Shown: piece after piece, positions 1 to 7,855 of the stretch
Position numbering within the stretch: position 1 is the first letter of the stretch
How the letters are laid out: each line of letters opens with the position of its first letter
Assembly (NCBI RefSeq): GCF_020447315.1
Contig: NZ_JAJADQ010000005.1
Coordinates: forward strand, 124,001 to 188,000
Length of the DNA: 64,000 bases
DNA from: Hymenobacter nitidus
GTDB lineage: Bacteria; Bacteroidota; Bacteroidia; Cytophagales; Hymenobacteraceae
Reading direction: 5' to 3'
Notes under the pieces: model-generated
Told to the model about the DNA's origin: nothing
The model's database searches: none
Seen by the model: only the letters and a program-made list of their open reading frames with translations
Position numbers and translations under genes: made by a program

Positions 1-350
1 TACCTATTATGCTGCGCTATACCTATCCCATCGGCCGGATACGGCCGATAGCGCAGCTGGGCATCTCGACCAACTTTGGCCTGGAAGCCGTGCCTATCAT
101 CCGGCAGCAGTCTTCTTATAATGCCGGATCGGAATACGGCACCTGGAAAGCCCCGTTGGATCCTGGGGCCGTCAGCCGCTTCGACCCCGGTGTAGTGGGC
201 AGCCTCGGGGCGCAGCTTCAGGCCCTGGGCGGCCGCCTGATTACCATGGAGGCCCGCACGGAAAAAAGCTCCGGCTTTATCAATTCGGTTGGAATTAAGG
301 ACACCATGTGGCACCACTACGTGCTTCTGGGCGTTAACCTGACCAAATAA
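1..350 (+). CDS. C-terminal part of a putative outer-membrane beta-barrel protein (5' end outside window)
   Basis: The reading frame is open to the left edge (codons from base 3), so the Met at base 9 is probably internal and the gene starts before the window. The visible residues alternate polar and hydrophobic stretches (RIRPIAQLGIS, HHYVLLGVNL) and end in a short strand-like segment, as in PorT-like or other beta-barrel proteins of Bacteroidota. No catalytic motif is visible. The next gene follows 46 bp later on the same strand. Assignment to a barrel protein is inference from composition; the specific family is not recognised. Confidence 0.5.
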   Translation, partial: PIMLRYTYPIGRIRPIAQLGISTNFGLEAVPIIRQQSSYNAGSEYGTWKAPLDPGAVSRFDPGVVGSLGAQLQALGGRLITMEARTEKSSGFINSVGIKDTMWHHYVLLGVNLTK

Positions 351-396
351 AGTTTCGGGGCCCGTACCTTTGCCCTCCGCCTATTTCCCTTTTTGC

Positions 397-1158
397 ATGT
401 CTTTGTCTCGTTCTCACTTTTCCGCGCTAAGCCTGCTACTAACCGCTGGCCTCACCTTCGGCTGCCAGCGCGGCGGCTACCAGGTGAAGCCCCAGCTGGC
501 CCCGGTTACGGCGCAGCCCGTTTCTAAAACCCTGCCCGACGACCCCAAAGCGGCGGCGACCATCGCGCCCTACCGCCAGCAGGTCAATCAGCAGATGAGT
601 GAAGTGCTGGGCGTGGCACCGGTGGCCATTGTTAAAAACAACGGGGAGTCGCCGCTGGCTAACTTCGTAGGCGATATTCAGCGGGAGCGGGCCAGCCAGG
701 TGCTAGGCCAGCCCATCGACCTGGGCGTGATGACCAACGGCGGACTGCGGGCCAGCCTGCCGGCCGGGCCCCTCACCCTGGGCTCGGTGTTCGAGCTGAT
801 GCCTTTCGAGAACGAGCTGGTAGTGCTGGACGCACCCGGCCCGGTGATGCAGGATCTGCTGGCTTATACTGCCCGCATCAAAATGGCGCTGTCGAACGTG
901 ACCTACACCGTCAGCCCCGAGGGCAAAGCCGTGAATGTTCTCATCGGCGGTAAGCCCTTCGACCCGGCCCGCACCTACACCATCGCCATTTCCGACTACC
1001 TGGCCGGGGGCGGCGACCAGATGGTGTTTTTTAAGCCGCTGAAGCCCCGCCCCACCGGCGTGCTGCTGCGCAACGCCATTGCCGACCACCTGCGCATGCT
1101 CACCAAAGAGGGCAAGCCCGTAATGGCGAGAGTTGAAGGCCGGGTGAAATTGATGTGA
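397..1158 (+). CDS. 5'-nucleotidase C-terminal domain lipoprotein
   Basis: This 253-residue protein matches the C-terminal substrate-binding domain of UshA-type 5'-nucleotidases: NNGESPLANFVGD, then TNGGLRASLPAG, LTLGSVFELMPFEN, and YTIAISDYLAGGGDQM near the end. The N-terminus has a hydrophobic segment ending LTFGC, a lipobox, so it should be lipid-anchored in the envelope. I start at ATG 397, which gives a clean lipoprotein signal; the TTG at 370 would add nine residues. The metallophosphatase half is encoded separately 144 bp downstream, so the two probably act together on extracytoplasmic nucleotides. Family call firm; substrate inferred. Confidence 0.87.
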   Translation: MSLSRSHFSALSLLLTAGLTFGCQRGGYQVKPQLAPVTAQPVSKTLPDDPKAAATIAPYRQQVNQQMSEVLGVAPVAIVKNNGESPLANFVGDIQRERASQVLGQPIDLGVMTNGGLRASLPAGPLTLGSVFELMPFENELVVLDAPGPVMQDLLAYTARIKMALSNVTYTVSPEGKAVNVLIGGKPFDPARTYTIAISDYLAGGGDQMVFFKPLKPRPTGVLLRNAIADHLRMLTKEGKPVMARVEGRVKLM

Positions 1159-1302
1159 GCAATGCGGGACTGTGAATAATGCACCCCGGTGCTAAGGAGA
1201 GAAGTGTGCTGATGACTCAGTACATAATCCTATAGACCCGTATTATTCATACTGCCACGTTCTTATGTACCCCCTATATTCCTCATTAGCACCTTGACTA
1301 CG

Positions 1303-2229
1303 ATGAATCGTCGCGATTTTATAAAGCATACATCGGTGGGCGCGGCCAGCCTGGGCCTGCTGGGCCTGAGCCTGCCCGCCGTGGGCCGCGAAACCCAGAA
1401 CGTGCGCCTCACCATTCTGCACACCAACGACATGCATTCGCGCATCGAGCCGTTTCCGGAGGGTAGCGCGCAATACGCGGGCATGGGCGGCATGGCCCGG
1501 CGCGCCACTTTGATCGAGCAGATTCGTAAACAGGAGCCCAATGTGCTGCTGCTCGACTCGGGCGATATCTGGCAGGGGACCCCCTACTTCAATTTCTTTA
1601 GCGGGGAGCTGGAATACAAGCTCATGACCCAGATGGGCTACGACGCCAGCACCCTGGGCAACCACGACTTCGACAACGGGCTGGAAGGCCTGAAAAAGCA
1701 GCTGCCCCACGCGGGTTTCCCGTTTCTGGTGGCCAACTACGACTTCTCCCAGACCATTCTGGCCGGGCAGTTCAAGCCGTACAAGGTGTTTGAGAAGGCC
1801 GGCATGCGCATCGGCGTGTTCGGTATTGGCATCGAAATGGCCGGCCTGATTTCGGACCGCAACATCGGGGGCACCAAGTACCTCGACCCAGTGGCTACCT
1901 CCCAGGCCATGGTGGCCCAGCTGCGCGGAGCCGAGCGGTGCGACATGGTTATCTGCCTTTCCCACCTGGGCTACAAATACGAAAGCGCCAAGATGGACGA
2001 CCTGAAGCTGGCGGCCCAGGTAGCGGGCATCGATTTGATTCTGGGCGGCCACACCCACACCTTCCTCGATAAGCCCGACGTAATAGCAGGACCCAAGGGC
2101 CACCGCACCCTCGTAAACCAGGTTGGCTGGTCAGGCATCAACCTAGGCCGTCTCGACTATGCTTTCGAGCATGGCACCAAACGGCTGGCTGTTGCCAGCT
2201 CCGCCGTAGTTCCTGTACTAGTGGGGTGA
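1303..2229 (+). CDS. Metallophosphatase domain of a split 5'-nucleotidase, Tat signal
   Basis: A 308-residue calcineurin-like phosphoesterase matching the N-terminal domain of UshA. Metal-binding motifs are visible in order: LHTNDMHSR, LLDSGDIWQG, TLGNHDFDNG, LSHLGYKYES and GGHTHTF. The N-terminus MNRRDFIKHTSVGAASLGL is a Tat-type signal (RRDF plus a hydrophobic stretch), so it is exported folded. The C-terminal nucleotidase domain is missing here and is encoded by the preceding gene. ATG 1303 puts the RR motif at the start; TTG 1294 adds three residues. Likely role is hydrolysis of nucleotides or related phosphoesters in the periplasm. Confidence 0.9.
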   Translation: MNRRDFIKHTSVGAASLGLLGLSLPAVGRETQNVRLTILHTNDMHSRIEPFPEGSAQYAGMGGMARRATLIEQIRKQEPNVLLLDSGDIWQGTPYFNFFSGELEYKLMTQMGYDASTLGNHDFDNGLEGLKKQLPHAGFPFLVANYDFSQTILAGQFKPYKVFEKAGMRIGVFGIGIEMAGLISDRNIGGTKYLDPVATSQAMVAQLRGAERCDMVICLSHLGYKYESAKMDDLKLAAQVAGIDLILGGHTHTFLDKPDVIAGPKGHRTLVNQVGWSGINLGRLDYAFEHGTKRLAVASSAVVPVLVG

Positions 2230-2266
2230 GAAAAGCAAGGAAAAGAGCGTTTTTTTGTGTCCTGAC

Positions 2267-2275
2267 TTTTCCACA
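2267..2275 (+). promoter_or_regulatory. Isolated DnaA-box-like nonamer
   Basis: TTTTCCACA differs by one base from the strong DnaA box TTATCCACA and lies about 100 bp upstream of dnaA. It is the only one I found in this intergenic stretch, so it could serve dnaA autoregulation, but it does not by itself mark an origin. Confidence 0.3.
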
Positions 2276-2341
2276 TTTTTGTCTCCCCCTAGAAAAAACG
2301 GGCTTTTTTGACCCCGTTTCCGACCCTATTGTCCGTCCTGT

Positions 2342-2356
2342 AAGCACCTGGTGCTT
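2342..2356. promoter_or_regulatory. Inverted repeat upstream of dnaA, possible operator or leader hairpin
   Basis: AAGCACCTGGTGCTT is a perfect 7-bp inverted repeat with a one-base centre, ending 16 bp before the dnaA ATG. It has no following T-run inside the gap. A one-base loop is poor for an RNA hairpin and typical of a dimeric DNA-binding site, so an operator is my preferred reading. Confidence 0.35.
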
Positions 2357-2372
2357 TTGTCTTAACTAATTG

Positions 2373-3869
2373 ATGCTGAAGGATTGCCGAACCGTATGGG
2401 CCAACTGTCTTCGCGTCATCAAGGCTAATATTGGTGAGCAAAGCTTCCGCACTTGGTTCGAGCCAATCGTGCCGGTGCAGCTCCACAATAACGTCCTGAT
2501 CATCCAGGTGCCCAGCCAATTTTTCTACGAATGGCTGGAGGAACATTATGTCGATGTTCTAAAGAAAGGCATCTACCAGGAGCTGGGGCCGGAAGGTCGC
2601 CTGGAGTATTCCATTGTGGTGGACCAGGGCAACAGCCAGAACAAGCCGCGCACGGTCAACATCCCGACTTCGCGCAAGGCGGCTGCCCCCACTCAGGCCG
2701 CTTCACCGGCTGCCGCCATTGCTGCCAGCGCCCTTACCGGCTCGGCTCGCAACGTAGCGGCTGCCGCAGCGGCGCCCGTCAGCAACCCCGACATGCTGCG
2801 CAACCCGTTCGAAGCCACCAAGGCCATCGACCGAAACTATGTGAAGTCGCAGCTGAACAACACGTATTCCTTCGAGAACTACGTGGAAGGGGACTGCAAC
2901 CGCCTGGCCCGCTCGGCGGGCTTGGCCGTGGCCAACAAGCCCGGCACGACCAGCTTCAACCCCTTGATGGTGTACGGCGGCGTGGGCCTGGGCAAAACCC
3001 ACTTGGTGCAGGCCATCGGCAACCACATCAAGGCCACTTCGCCCGATAAGTTCGTGCTCTACGTGTCGGCCGAGAAGTTCACGAATCAGTTTATCGAGAG
3101 CCTGCGCAACAACGGGGTGCAGGATTTTGCCAATTTCTACCTGCTGGTCGATATTCTGATTCTGGACGACGTGCAGTTTTTGTCGGGTAAGGACAAAACC
3201 CAGGAGATGTTCTTTCACATCTTCAACCACCTGCACCAGGCCGGCAAGCAGATTGTGATGACCTCCGACCGGCCCCCGCGCGACCTGAACGGCCTGGAAG
3301 ACCGGCTGCTTTCCCGCTTTAAGTGGGGGCTGACGGCCGACTTGCAGAGCCCGGACTTCGAGACGCGCATGGCCATCATCCAGAACAAGATGGAGCAGGA
3401 CGGCATCGATATTCCCCCGCAGGTGGTAGAATACCTAGCCCACTCAGTGAATACTAACGTGCGGGAGCTGGAAGGCGTGCTGATTTCCCTGGTGGCCCAG
3501 TCGAGCCTCAATCGGCGGGAAATTGACCTGGAAATGGCCAAGCAGGCCCTGCGTCACATCATCGAGGAAGTAGAGGCCGAGGTAAACCTGGACTTCATCC
3601 AGAAAACCGTAGCCGAGTACTTCAGCATCTCCCTGGATTTGCTCAAGGCCAAAACCCGCAAGAAGGAAGTCGTGACGGCGCGGCAGGTGGCTATGTACTT
3701 CGCCAAGGAGCACACCAGCCACTCGCTCAAGAGCATCGGCTTCCACTTCGGGGGCCGCGACCATAGCACCGTTATTCACTCCGTCCAGACCGTTTCTGAC
3801 CTGATTGACAGCGACAAAAACTTCCGCAACACGATAGTGGACCTGCGCAAGAAGTTTGTCAAGAAGTAA
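2373..3869 (+). CDS. dnaA: Chromosomal replication initiator protein DnaA
   Basis: A 498-residue DnaA with all four domains. Domain I starts VWANCLRVIKANIGEQSFRT; an Ala-rich linker (about residues 100-138) forms domain II; the AAA+ domain has Walker A GGVGLGKTH near residue 203 and Walker B LILDDVQFLSGK near 265; domain IV ends with the DNA-binding signature GGRDHSTVIHS near 459. It opens the replication origin and acts as a transcription factor. I use ATG 2373 over the adjacent TTG 2370. A strong terminator follows 30 bp after the stop. The gene stands alone, without dnaN or gyrB beside it, which is usual in Bacteroidota. Confidence 0.98.
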   Translation: MLKDCRTVWANCLRVIKANIGEQSFRTWFEPIVPVQLHNNVLIIQVPSQFFYEWLEEHYVDVLKKGIYQELGPEGRLEYSIVVDQGNSQNKPRTVNIPTSRKAAAPTQAASPAAAIAASALTGSARNVAAAAAAPVSNPDMLRNPFEATKAIDRNYVKSQLNNTYSFENYVEGDCNRLARSAGLAVANKPGTTSFNPLMVYGGVGLGKTHLVQAIGNHIKATSPDKFVLYVSAEKFTNQFIESLRNNGVQDFANFYLLVDILILDDVQFLSGKDKTQEMFFHIFNHLHQAGKQIVMTSDRPPRDLNGLEDRLLSRFKWGLTADLQSPDFETRMAIIQNKMEQDGIDIPPQVVEYLAHSVNTNVRELEGVLISLVAQSSLNRREIDLEMAKQALRHIIEEVEAEVNLDFIQKTVAEYFSISLDLLKAKTRKKEVVTARQVAMYFAKEHTSHSLKSIGFHFGGRDHSTVIHSVQTVSDLIDSDKNFRNTIVDLRKKFVKK

Positions 3870-3899
3870 GCTGCCCGCACTCATTGCATTGCCCAAAAC

Positions 3900-3938
3900 A
3901 AAAAGGTCCTGCCGAGCCAAGCTCCGCAGGACCTTTTT
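3900..3938. terminator. Bidirectional terminator between dnaA and the PH-like gene
   Basis: Arms AAAAAGGTCCTGC (3900-3912) and GCAGGACCTTTTT (3926-3938) are perfectly complementary, with a 13-base loop and T-runs on both strands. It serves the convergent dnaA and the leftward gene ending at 3960. Confidence 0.9.
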
Positions 3939-3959
3939 GTTGGTACGAATACCGGCTGC

Positions 3960-4460
3960 TTAGCTGCGCGGAGCCGGGGCCGTTTCGCGCAGCGTGATGT
4001 TGTACTGGGCGGCAAACTGGCGGATTTCGTTGCGAAAATTCTCCCGGCGCTTGGGGCCTTTTACTTCGCGCAGGCTCAGTGTGTACAGGTCGTTGGAGCG
4101 CAGGCGGATGCGCAGCTGCATGGGCGCCAGGTCGATGGCCTCGATATCTTCGGCGGCAAACACCTGCTTGGGACGAAACAGGCCGCCTTTGTGCACGATG
4201 TAGCCGGGCGTGAACTCCAGGTAGCTCTGGGTGCCGAAGATGGGCGCGTTGTGCACCAGCACGTAGCCGATATACACTAGGCTGAACACCAGAAACACGT
4301 AGTGCAGAAAATGGTAGTCCTGGGCGCCTTCGTCGGAGCTGATCAGAAATAGCGTGTAGGCAATCCAGAGGACGCCAATGAGCAGCTGGCCCCAAAACGG
4401 AACCTTGGACGTGTCGGCGGGACGCAGCCGGATGCGGGTAGTTTTGGTGGCGCGGGGCAT
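3960..4460 (-). CDS. Small membrane protein with PH-like domain
   Basis: A 166-residue protein with two hydrophobic helices (FWGQLLIGVLWIAYTLFLIS and HYVFLVFSLVYIGYVLVH), followed by a soluble part GYIVHKGGLFRPKQVFAAEDIEAIDL, a pattern typical of bacterial PH (YcxB-like) domains behind membrane helices. I chose the Met at 4460 (MPRATKTTRIRLRP); a longer frame to 4481 begins within the upstream gap. No catalytic residues are visible. Function unknown; the PH assignment is by fold-like pattern only. Confidence 0.6.
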   Translation of the reverse strand: MPRATKTTRIRLRPADTSKVPFWGQLLIGVLWIAYTLFLISSDEGAQDYHFLHYVFLVFSLVYIGYVLVHNAPIFGTQSYLEFTPGYIVHKGGLFRPKQVFAAEDIEAIDLAPMQLRIRLRSNDLYTLSLREVKGPKRRENFRNEIRQFAAQYNITLRETAPAPRS

Positions 4461-4491
4461 AGAAAGTAGAGGTCTGACCACAAAGTAAACG

Positions 4492-4526
4492 AAAAACCGG
4501 CAACGCCTGGGGCGAAACCGGTTTTT
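4492..4526 (-). terminator. Terminator downstream of osmC
   Basis: AAAAACCGG (4492-4500) pairs with CCGGTTTTT (4518-4526), with an inner CGCC/GGCG stem. Read leftward it ends in a T-run. It lies between the osmC stop and the PH-like gene, so it should end the osmC transcript. Confidence 0.7.
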
Positions 4527-4547
4527 GGTTTGTCAGTTGATGGTACA

Positions 4548-4598
4548 AAAGACCGTCATGCTAGCCAAGCGGACGCCAGATCAAGCATGACGGTCTTT
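4548..4598. repeat. Hairpin repeat, GTCATGCT family, copy A
   Basis: Perfect 15-bp arms: AAAGACCGTCATGCT (4548-4562) and AGCATGACGGTCTTT (4584-4598), 21-base loop. The right half (GCCAGATCAAGCATGACG) is nearly the same as in copy C at 52.5 kb (GCCAGATGAAGCATGACG), so this is a dispersed repeat and not just a terminator. It sits just after osmC. Confidence 0.75.
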
Positions 4599-4603
4599 CG
4601 TGC

Positions 4604-5032
4604 TTACTTCAACGTGGCCGAGGCCAGCTCCATTTCGGGCACGGCGCTCAGCAGCTGCGAAATCGGGCAGTTGGCCTTGGCGTTTTCGGCCTGCTTCTGG
4701 AATTCTTCCTGGGTGATGCCTTCCACTTCGCCTTCGGTCGTCAACACGATTTTGACCACTTTGGGAATGTCACCCGACGTATCGAGCGTTACTTTCGACT
4801 CGGTGCGGATCTGCTTGACTTGGGCGCCGGCCTTGGTGAGCTGGCCGGTGAGAAACATGGTGTAGCAGCCGGCATGGGCCGCTCCGATCAGCTCCTCGGG
4901 GTTGGTGCCTTTCTGGCCTTCAAACCGGGCCCCAACCGAGTAGGGCGCCTTGACCGTGCCGCTCTGGGTCGAAACTTCGCCGCTGCCTTTGATGTCGCCG
5001 TTCCAAACGGCATTTCCGCGCTGATTAATCAT
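4604..5032 (-). CDS. osmC: OsmC-family peroxiredoxin
   Basis: A 142-residue OsmC-like protein with both catalytic cysteines: C56 in AAHAGCYTMF and C122 in AKANCPISQLLS. The family reduces organic hydroperoxides by a two-cysteine mechanism in the cytoplasm. The length and the NCPISQLL motif favour OsmC over Ohr. The start ATG fits the family N-terminus (MINQRGNAVWNGDIKGSG). The gene is single, divergent from the gene at 5107, and followed by a hairpin repeat and a terminator. Confidence 0.93.
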   Translation of the reverse strand: MINQRGNAVWNGDIKGSGEVSTQSGTVKAPYSVGARFEGQKGTNPEELIGAAHAGCYTMFLTGQLTKAGAQVKQIRTESKVTLDTSGDIPKVVKIVLTTEGEVEGITQEEFQKQAENAKANCPISQLLSAVPEMELASATLK

Positions 5033-5106
5033 GGTGCTGGTGTTGTTGAGGTTGTGTAACTGAATATACTCATTAGCGGGCGGCGGAGTTGGTCCAATTC
5101 TGCTTT

Positions 5107-5649
5107 ATGGCCCATCTTGCCTACTTTCCCGCTTCTATGGATTCATCTGCTTCAGGTAAACTCCCGGCTTCCGCCTGGTTTCGGCCGCTCCTTATCGGGC
5201 TGGGTTGGCTGGGCTTTGGGCTGTTTGTGGTGAATACCGTGGTAGACGACTGGCAGTTTGAAACTATCAGCCACAGCCTGTTGCGCACTTTTGATACTGC
5301 CAAAAACTGTTTGTTTGCCCTGTGGCCCGTAGCAGTATGGGTGCAGTTTGAAACCCGGCTCAAGGAAGGCTGGCGCTTTTACGCCGGAATTCTACTGCTG
5401 CTAACCACCATACCACTGTGGCTAAGCTGTGCCTTTCTACTCGTGTTTGAGGATGACGGGGGCTGGCAGGAAGAAATGGTACAGTATGAGTCGGTCAATC
5501 CGCCCGTGCGTATCGTGCAGCAGCGGCGCAACGTATTTCCCACCATTGATACGCAGTACCGGGTCGTGAAAATTACGCCGCTCTGGGGCCCCTGGCAGCA
5601 CGTGGAGCCTGCCGATACTGCCCGCTTCCCGGTGGAGCACTACCGCTAG
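5107..5649 (+). CDS. Hypothetical membrane protein
   Basis: I do not recognise this 180-residue protein. It has two clear hydrophobic segments (FRPLLIGLGWLGFGLFVVNT and FYAGILLLLTTIPLWLSCAF) and a soluble C-terminal half with a QYRVVKITPLWGPWQHV stretch. Possible starts are TTG 5089, ATG 5107 and ATG 5137; I use 5107, though 5137 (MDSSASGKLP) would give a more usual cytoplasmic N-terminus. It lies 51 bp upstream of the GH3-family gene on the same strand, so the two may be co-transcribed. Confidence 0.6.
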   Translation: MAHLAYFPASMDSSASGKLPASAWFRPLLIGLGWLGFGLFVVNTVVDDWQFETISHSLLRTFDTAKNCLFALWPVAVWVQFETRLKEGWRFYAGILLLLTTIPLWLSCAFLLVFEDDGGWQEEMVQYESVNPPVRIVQQRRNVFPTIDTQYRVVKITPLWGPWQHVEPADTARFPVEHYR

Positions 5650-5700
5650 ACTGCCCGCCGCACGACAACTCACCATTTCACTACTTCACCACCTCCCCGC

Positions 5701-7197
5701 ATGGGTCTGAAATCTGCTCTGAGCCGTCCGCTGGCCGCCTACATTCACCACCGCTACCAGCAGTGGCAGCGGGATTCCGTAGCTACCCAGCAGCGCGTGT
5801 TCCGGCAGCTGATTGACCAGGGCCGCCGCACCGCCTTTGGGCACGACCACGACTTTGCCGCCATCAACACGCCCGCCGACCTGGCGCGGCAGGTGCCCGT
5901 GCGCGACTACGAGGCCCTGGCTCCGTATTTCAACCGGGTGAAAGCCGGCGAAGCCAACGTGCTCTGGCCCGGTAAGCCCGAATACCTGGCCAAAACCTCG
6001 GGCACGACCTCCGGGGCCAAGTACATTCCCCTGACCAAGGACAGCATTCCCAACCACATCAACGGGGCCCGTGATGCGCTGTTTCACTACATCCAGGGCA
6101 CCGGCAACAGCCGCTTTCTGGATGGCAAGCTGATGTTTTTGTCGGGCAGTCCGGCGCTGGAGAAGGTGGGCGGCATTCACACCGGGCGCCTGTCGGGCAT
6201 CGTCAACCACCACGTACCGGCCTACCTGCGCCGCAACCAGCTGCCGACGTATTCCACCAACATCATCGAGGACTGGGAAACCAAGCTCGACCACATCGTG
6301 GAGGAAACCCTGCCCGAAAACATGACCCTGATTTCGGGCATTCCGCCCTGGGTGCAGATGTACTTCGATAAGCTGGTGCAACTGACCGGGCGGCCCGTGA
6401 AGGATATTTTTCCGCAGTTCGACCTGTTCGTGTATGGCGGCGTCAACTTCGAGCCGTACCGGGCCAAGCTGTTCGAAACCATCGGCCGCCCCATCGACAG
6501 CATCGAGCTGTTCCCGGCTTCCGAAGGTTTTCTGGCCTTCCAGGACCAGCCCGGCAACCCCGGCCTGCTGCTGCTGCTCGACGCCGGTATTTTCTACGAG
6601 TTCATTCCCGCCGAGCGGTTTTTTGAGCCCAATCCGTCCCGCCTCACCATCGGGGAAGTCGAACTGGACCGACAGTACGCGTTGGTGCTCAATTCCAACG
6701 CCGGCCTCTGGGGCTACAGCCTCGGCGATACGGTACGCTTCGTGAGCAAAAATCCGTACCGGGTGGTCGTCAGTGGCCGCATCAAGCACTTTCTCTCGGC
6801 CTTCGGCGAGCATGTCATCGGCGAGGAAGTCGAGCAGACGCTGCGCGAGGCCATGAGCCGGTTTCCGGAAGTGGAAGTCGTGGAATTCACTGTGGCTCCG
6901 CGCGTGAGTAGTGACCCGCAGGAGCCGAGCCGGCACGAGTGGCTGGTCGAGTTTGCCCGCCCGCCCCACGATGCCGCCGCCTTTGCCGCGGCCCTCGACG
7001 AGGGCCTGCGCCGCCGCAACGTGTACTACGACGACCTGCTGACCGGCAGCATTCTGGCCCCGCTGCAGCTCACGGCGCTGCCGGCCGGGGCATTTCAGCG
7101 CTACATGAAAAGCCTGGGCAAGCTCGGCGGGCAAAACAAGGTGCCGCGCCTGAGCAACGACCGGCAGGTGGCCAATGGGCTGGTAGCTTCTGGATAG
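5701..7197 (+). CDS. GH3-family acyl-adenylating-type protein
   Basis: A 498-residue member of the GH3 (auxin-responsive promoter) family of the ANL adenylating superfamily. The ATP-binding motif is KTSGTTSGAKYIPLT near residue 98; further matches are YGGVNFEPYRAKL, PASEGFLAFQ and the C-terminal hinge YRVVVSGRIKHFLSAFGEHV. Plant GH3 enzymes join acids to amino acids by way of acyl-adenylates; the substrate of the bacterial form is not known to me. The length is slightly shorter than plant GH3 proteins, as usual for bacterial members. Family call strong, reaction inferred. Confidence 0.9.
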   Translation: MGLKSALSRPLAAYIHHRYQQWQRDSVATQQRVFRQLIDQGRRTAFGHDHDFAAINTPADLARQVPVRDYEALAPYFNRVKAGEANVLWPGKPEYLAKTSGTTSGAKYIPLTKDSIPNHINGARDALFHYIQGTGNSRFLDGKLMFLSGSPALEKVGGIHTGRLSGIVNHHVPAYLRRNQLPTYSTNIIEDWETKLDHIVEETLPENMTLISGIPPWVQMYFDKLVQLTGRPVKDIFPQFDLFVYGGVNFEPYRAKLFETIGRPIDSIELFPASEGFLAFQDQPGNPGLLLLLDAGIFYEFIPAERFFEPNPSRLTIGEVELDRQYALVLNSNAGLWGYSLGDTVRFVSKNPYRVVVSGRIKHFLSAFGEHVIGEEVEQTLREAMSRFPEVEVVEFTVAPRVSSDPQEPSRHEWLVEFARPPHDAAAFAAALDEGLRRRNVYYDDLLTGSILAPLQLTALPAGAFQRYMKSLGKLGGQNKVPRLSNDRQVANGLVASG

Positions 7198-7243
7198 CGG
7201 TGAAAGTGCCGACTAAAGCTTATTCCTGTACCAAAGTGAAGCC

Positions 7244-7855
7244 ATGATGAATAGCACAAACTGGTCCGATACGCTCCGCCAGATCAGCCAGGAAATTCTG
7301 TCTGACCCCGACTTTATCAGCGGCAATATGGCCTCTCTGGTTAGGCCGGAACAACGTCAAGCACAGTGGCTGGGAGCTACTGGAGCTACAGAGGCAACGT
7401 TACTGAGCTTGGAGAAGCGCCTTCAGATTTCGCTACCGGCTTCGTACCGGGCTTTTCTACAAACCTCTGATGGGTTCGGGCCACTAGACTATTTTATCTG
7501 GAGACTGAAGCCCTGCGCGGAGGTGGACTGGCTGGTCAAGACCGATGAAGACTTGATTCAGATTTGGGAGCGAAATATGGGCGCTTTACCAACAGTACCG
7601 GATGATGATTATTACCGGTATGGCGACAGCCAGATAGATGAACAGCTTCGGGTGGAGTATTTGCGAGGCTGTTTAATGATTTCTGATTGGGGAGATTCGG
7701 GTTTTCTGGCATTGAACCCGGCAGTGCAACACGAAGGGGAATGGGAGGCATGGCATTTTGCCAATTGGAAGCCAGGAGCAACTCGGTACCGTTCTTTTGC
7801 AGAGTTAATGCAAAACACACTGAAGATGTACCGGGAAATTACACGAGAACAGTAA
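7244..7855 (+). CDS. SMI1/KNR4 (SUKH) family protein
   Basis: A 203-residue protein with the SUKH signature: LEKRLQISLPASYRAFLQTSDGFG (about 60-83), then WGDSGFLALNP and an aromatic-rich C-terminus (EWEAWHFANWKPGATRYRSFAELMQ). SUKH proteins are often immunity proteins against contact-dependent or polymorphic toxins but also occur as general regulators. No toxin gene is nearby. Its stop codon overlaps the next gene's start (TAATG), implying translational coupling. Start ATG 7244, with a second ATG immediately after it. Confidence 0.85.
   Translation: MMNSTNWSDTLRQISQEILSDPDFISGNMASLVRPEQRQAQWLGATGATEATLLSLEKRLQISLPASYRAFLQTSDGFGPLDYFIWRLKPCAEVDWLVKTDEDLIQIWERNMGALPTVPDDDYYRYGDSQIDEQLRVEYLRGCLMISDWGDSGFLALNPAVQHEGEWEAWHFANWKPGATRYRSFAELMQNTLKMYREITREQ

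Noticed and set aside
2230..2372. Replication origin next to dnaA
   Set aside because: Only one DnaA-box-like site and no AT-rich unwinding region of note. A GC-skew computation over the whole chromosome would be needed to place the origin.
3859..4548. Longer minus-strand frame overlapping the PH-like gene and running through the dnaA terminator
   Set aside because: Pro/Arg-rich text without hydrophobic helices; the 3960-4460 frame has two membrane helices and a folded domain.
5686..7134. 482-codon open frame opposite the GH3 gene
   Set aside because: GC-rich shadow frame with no motif; the plus strand has the GH3 ATP-binding signature.
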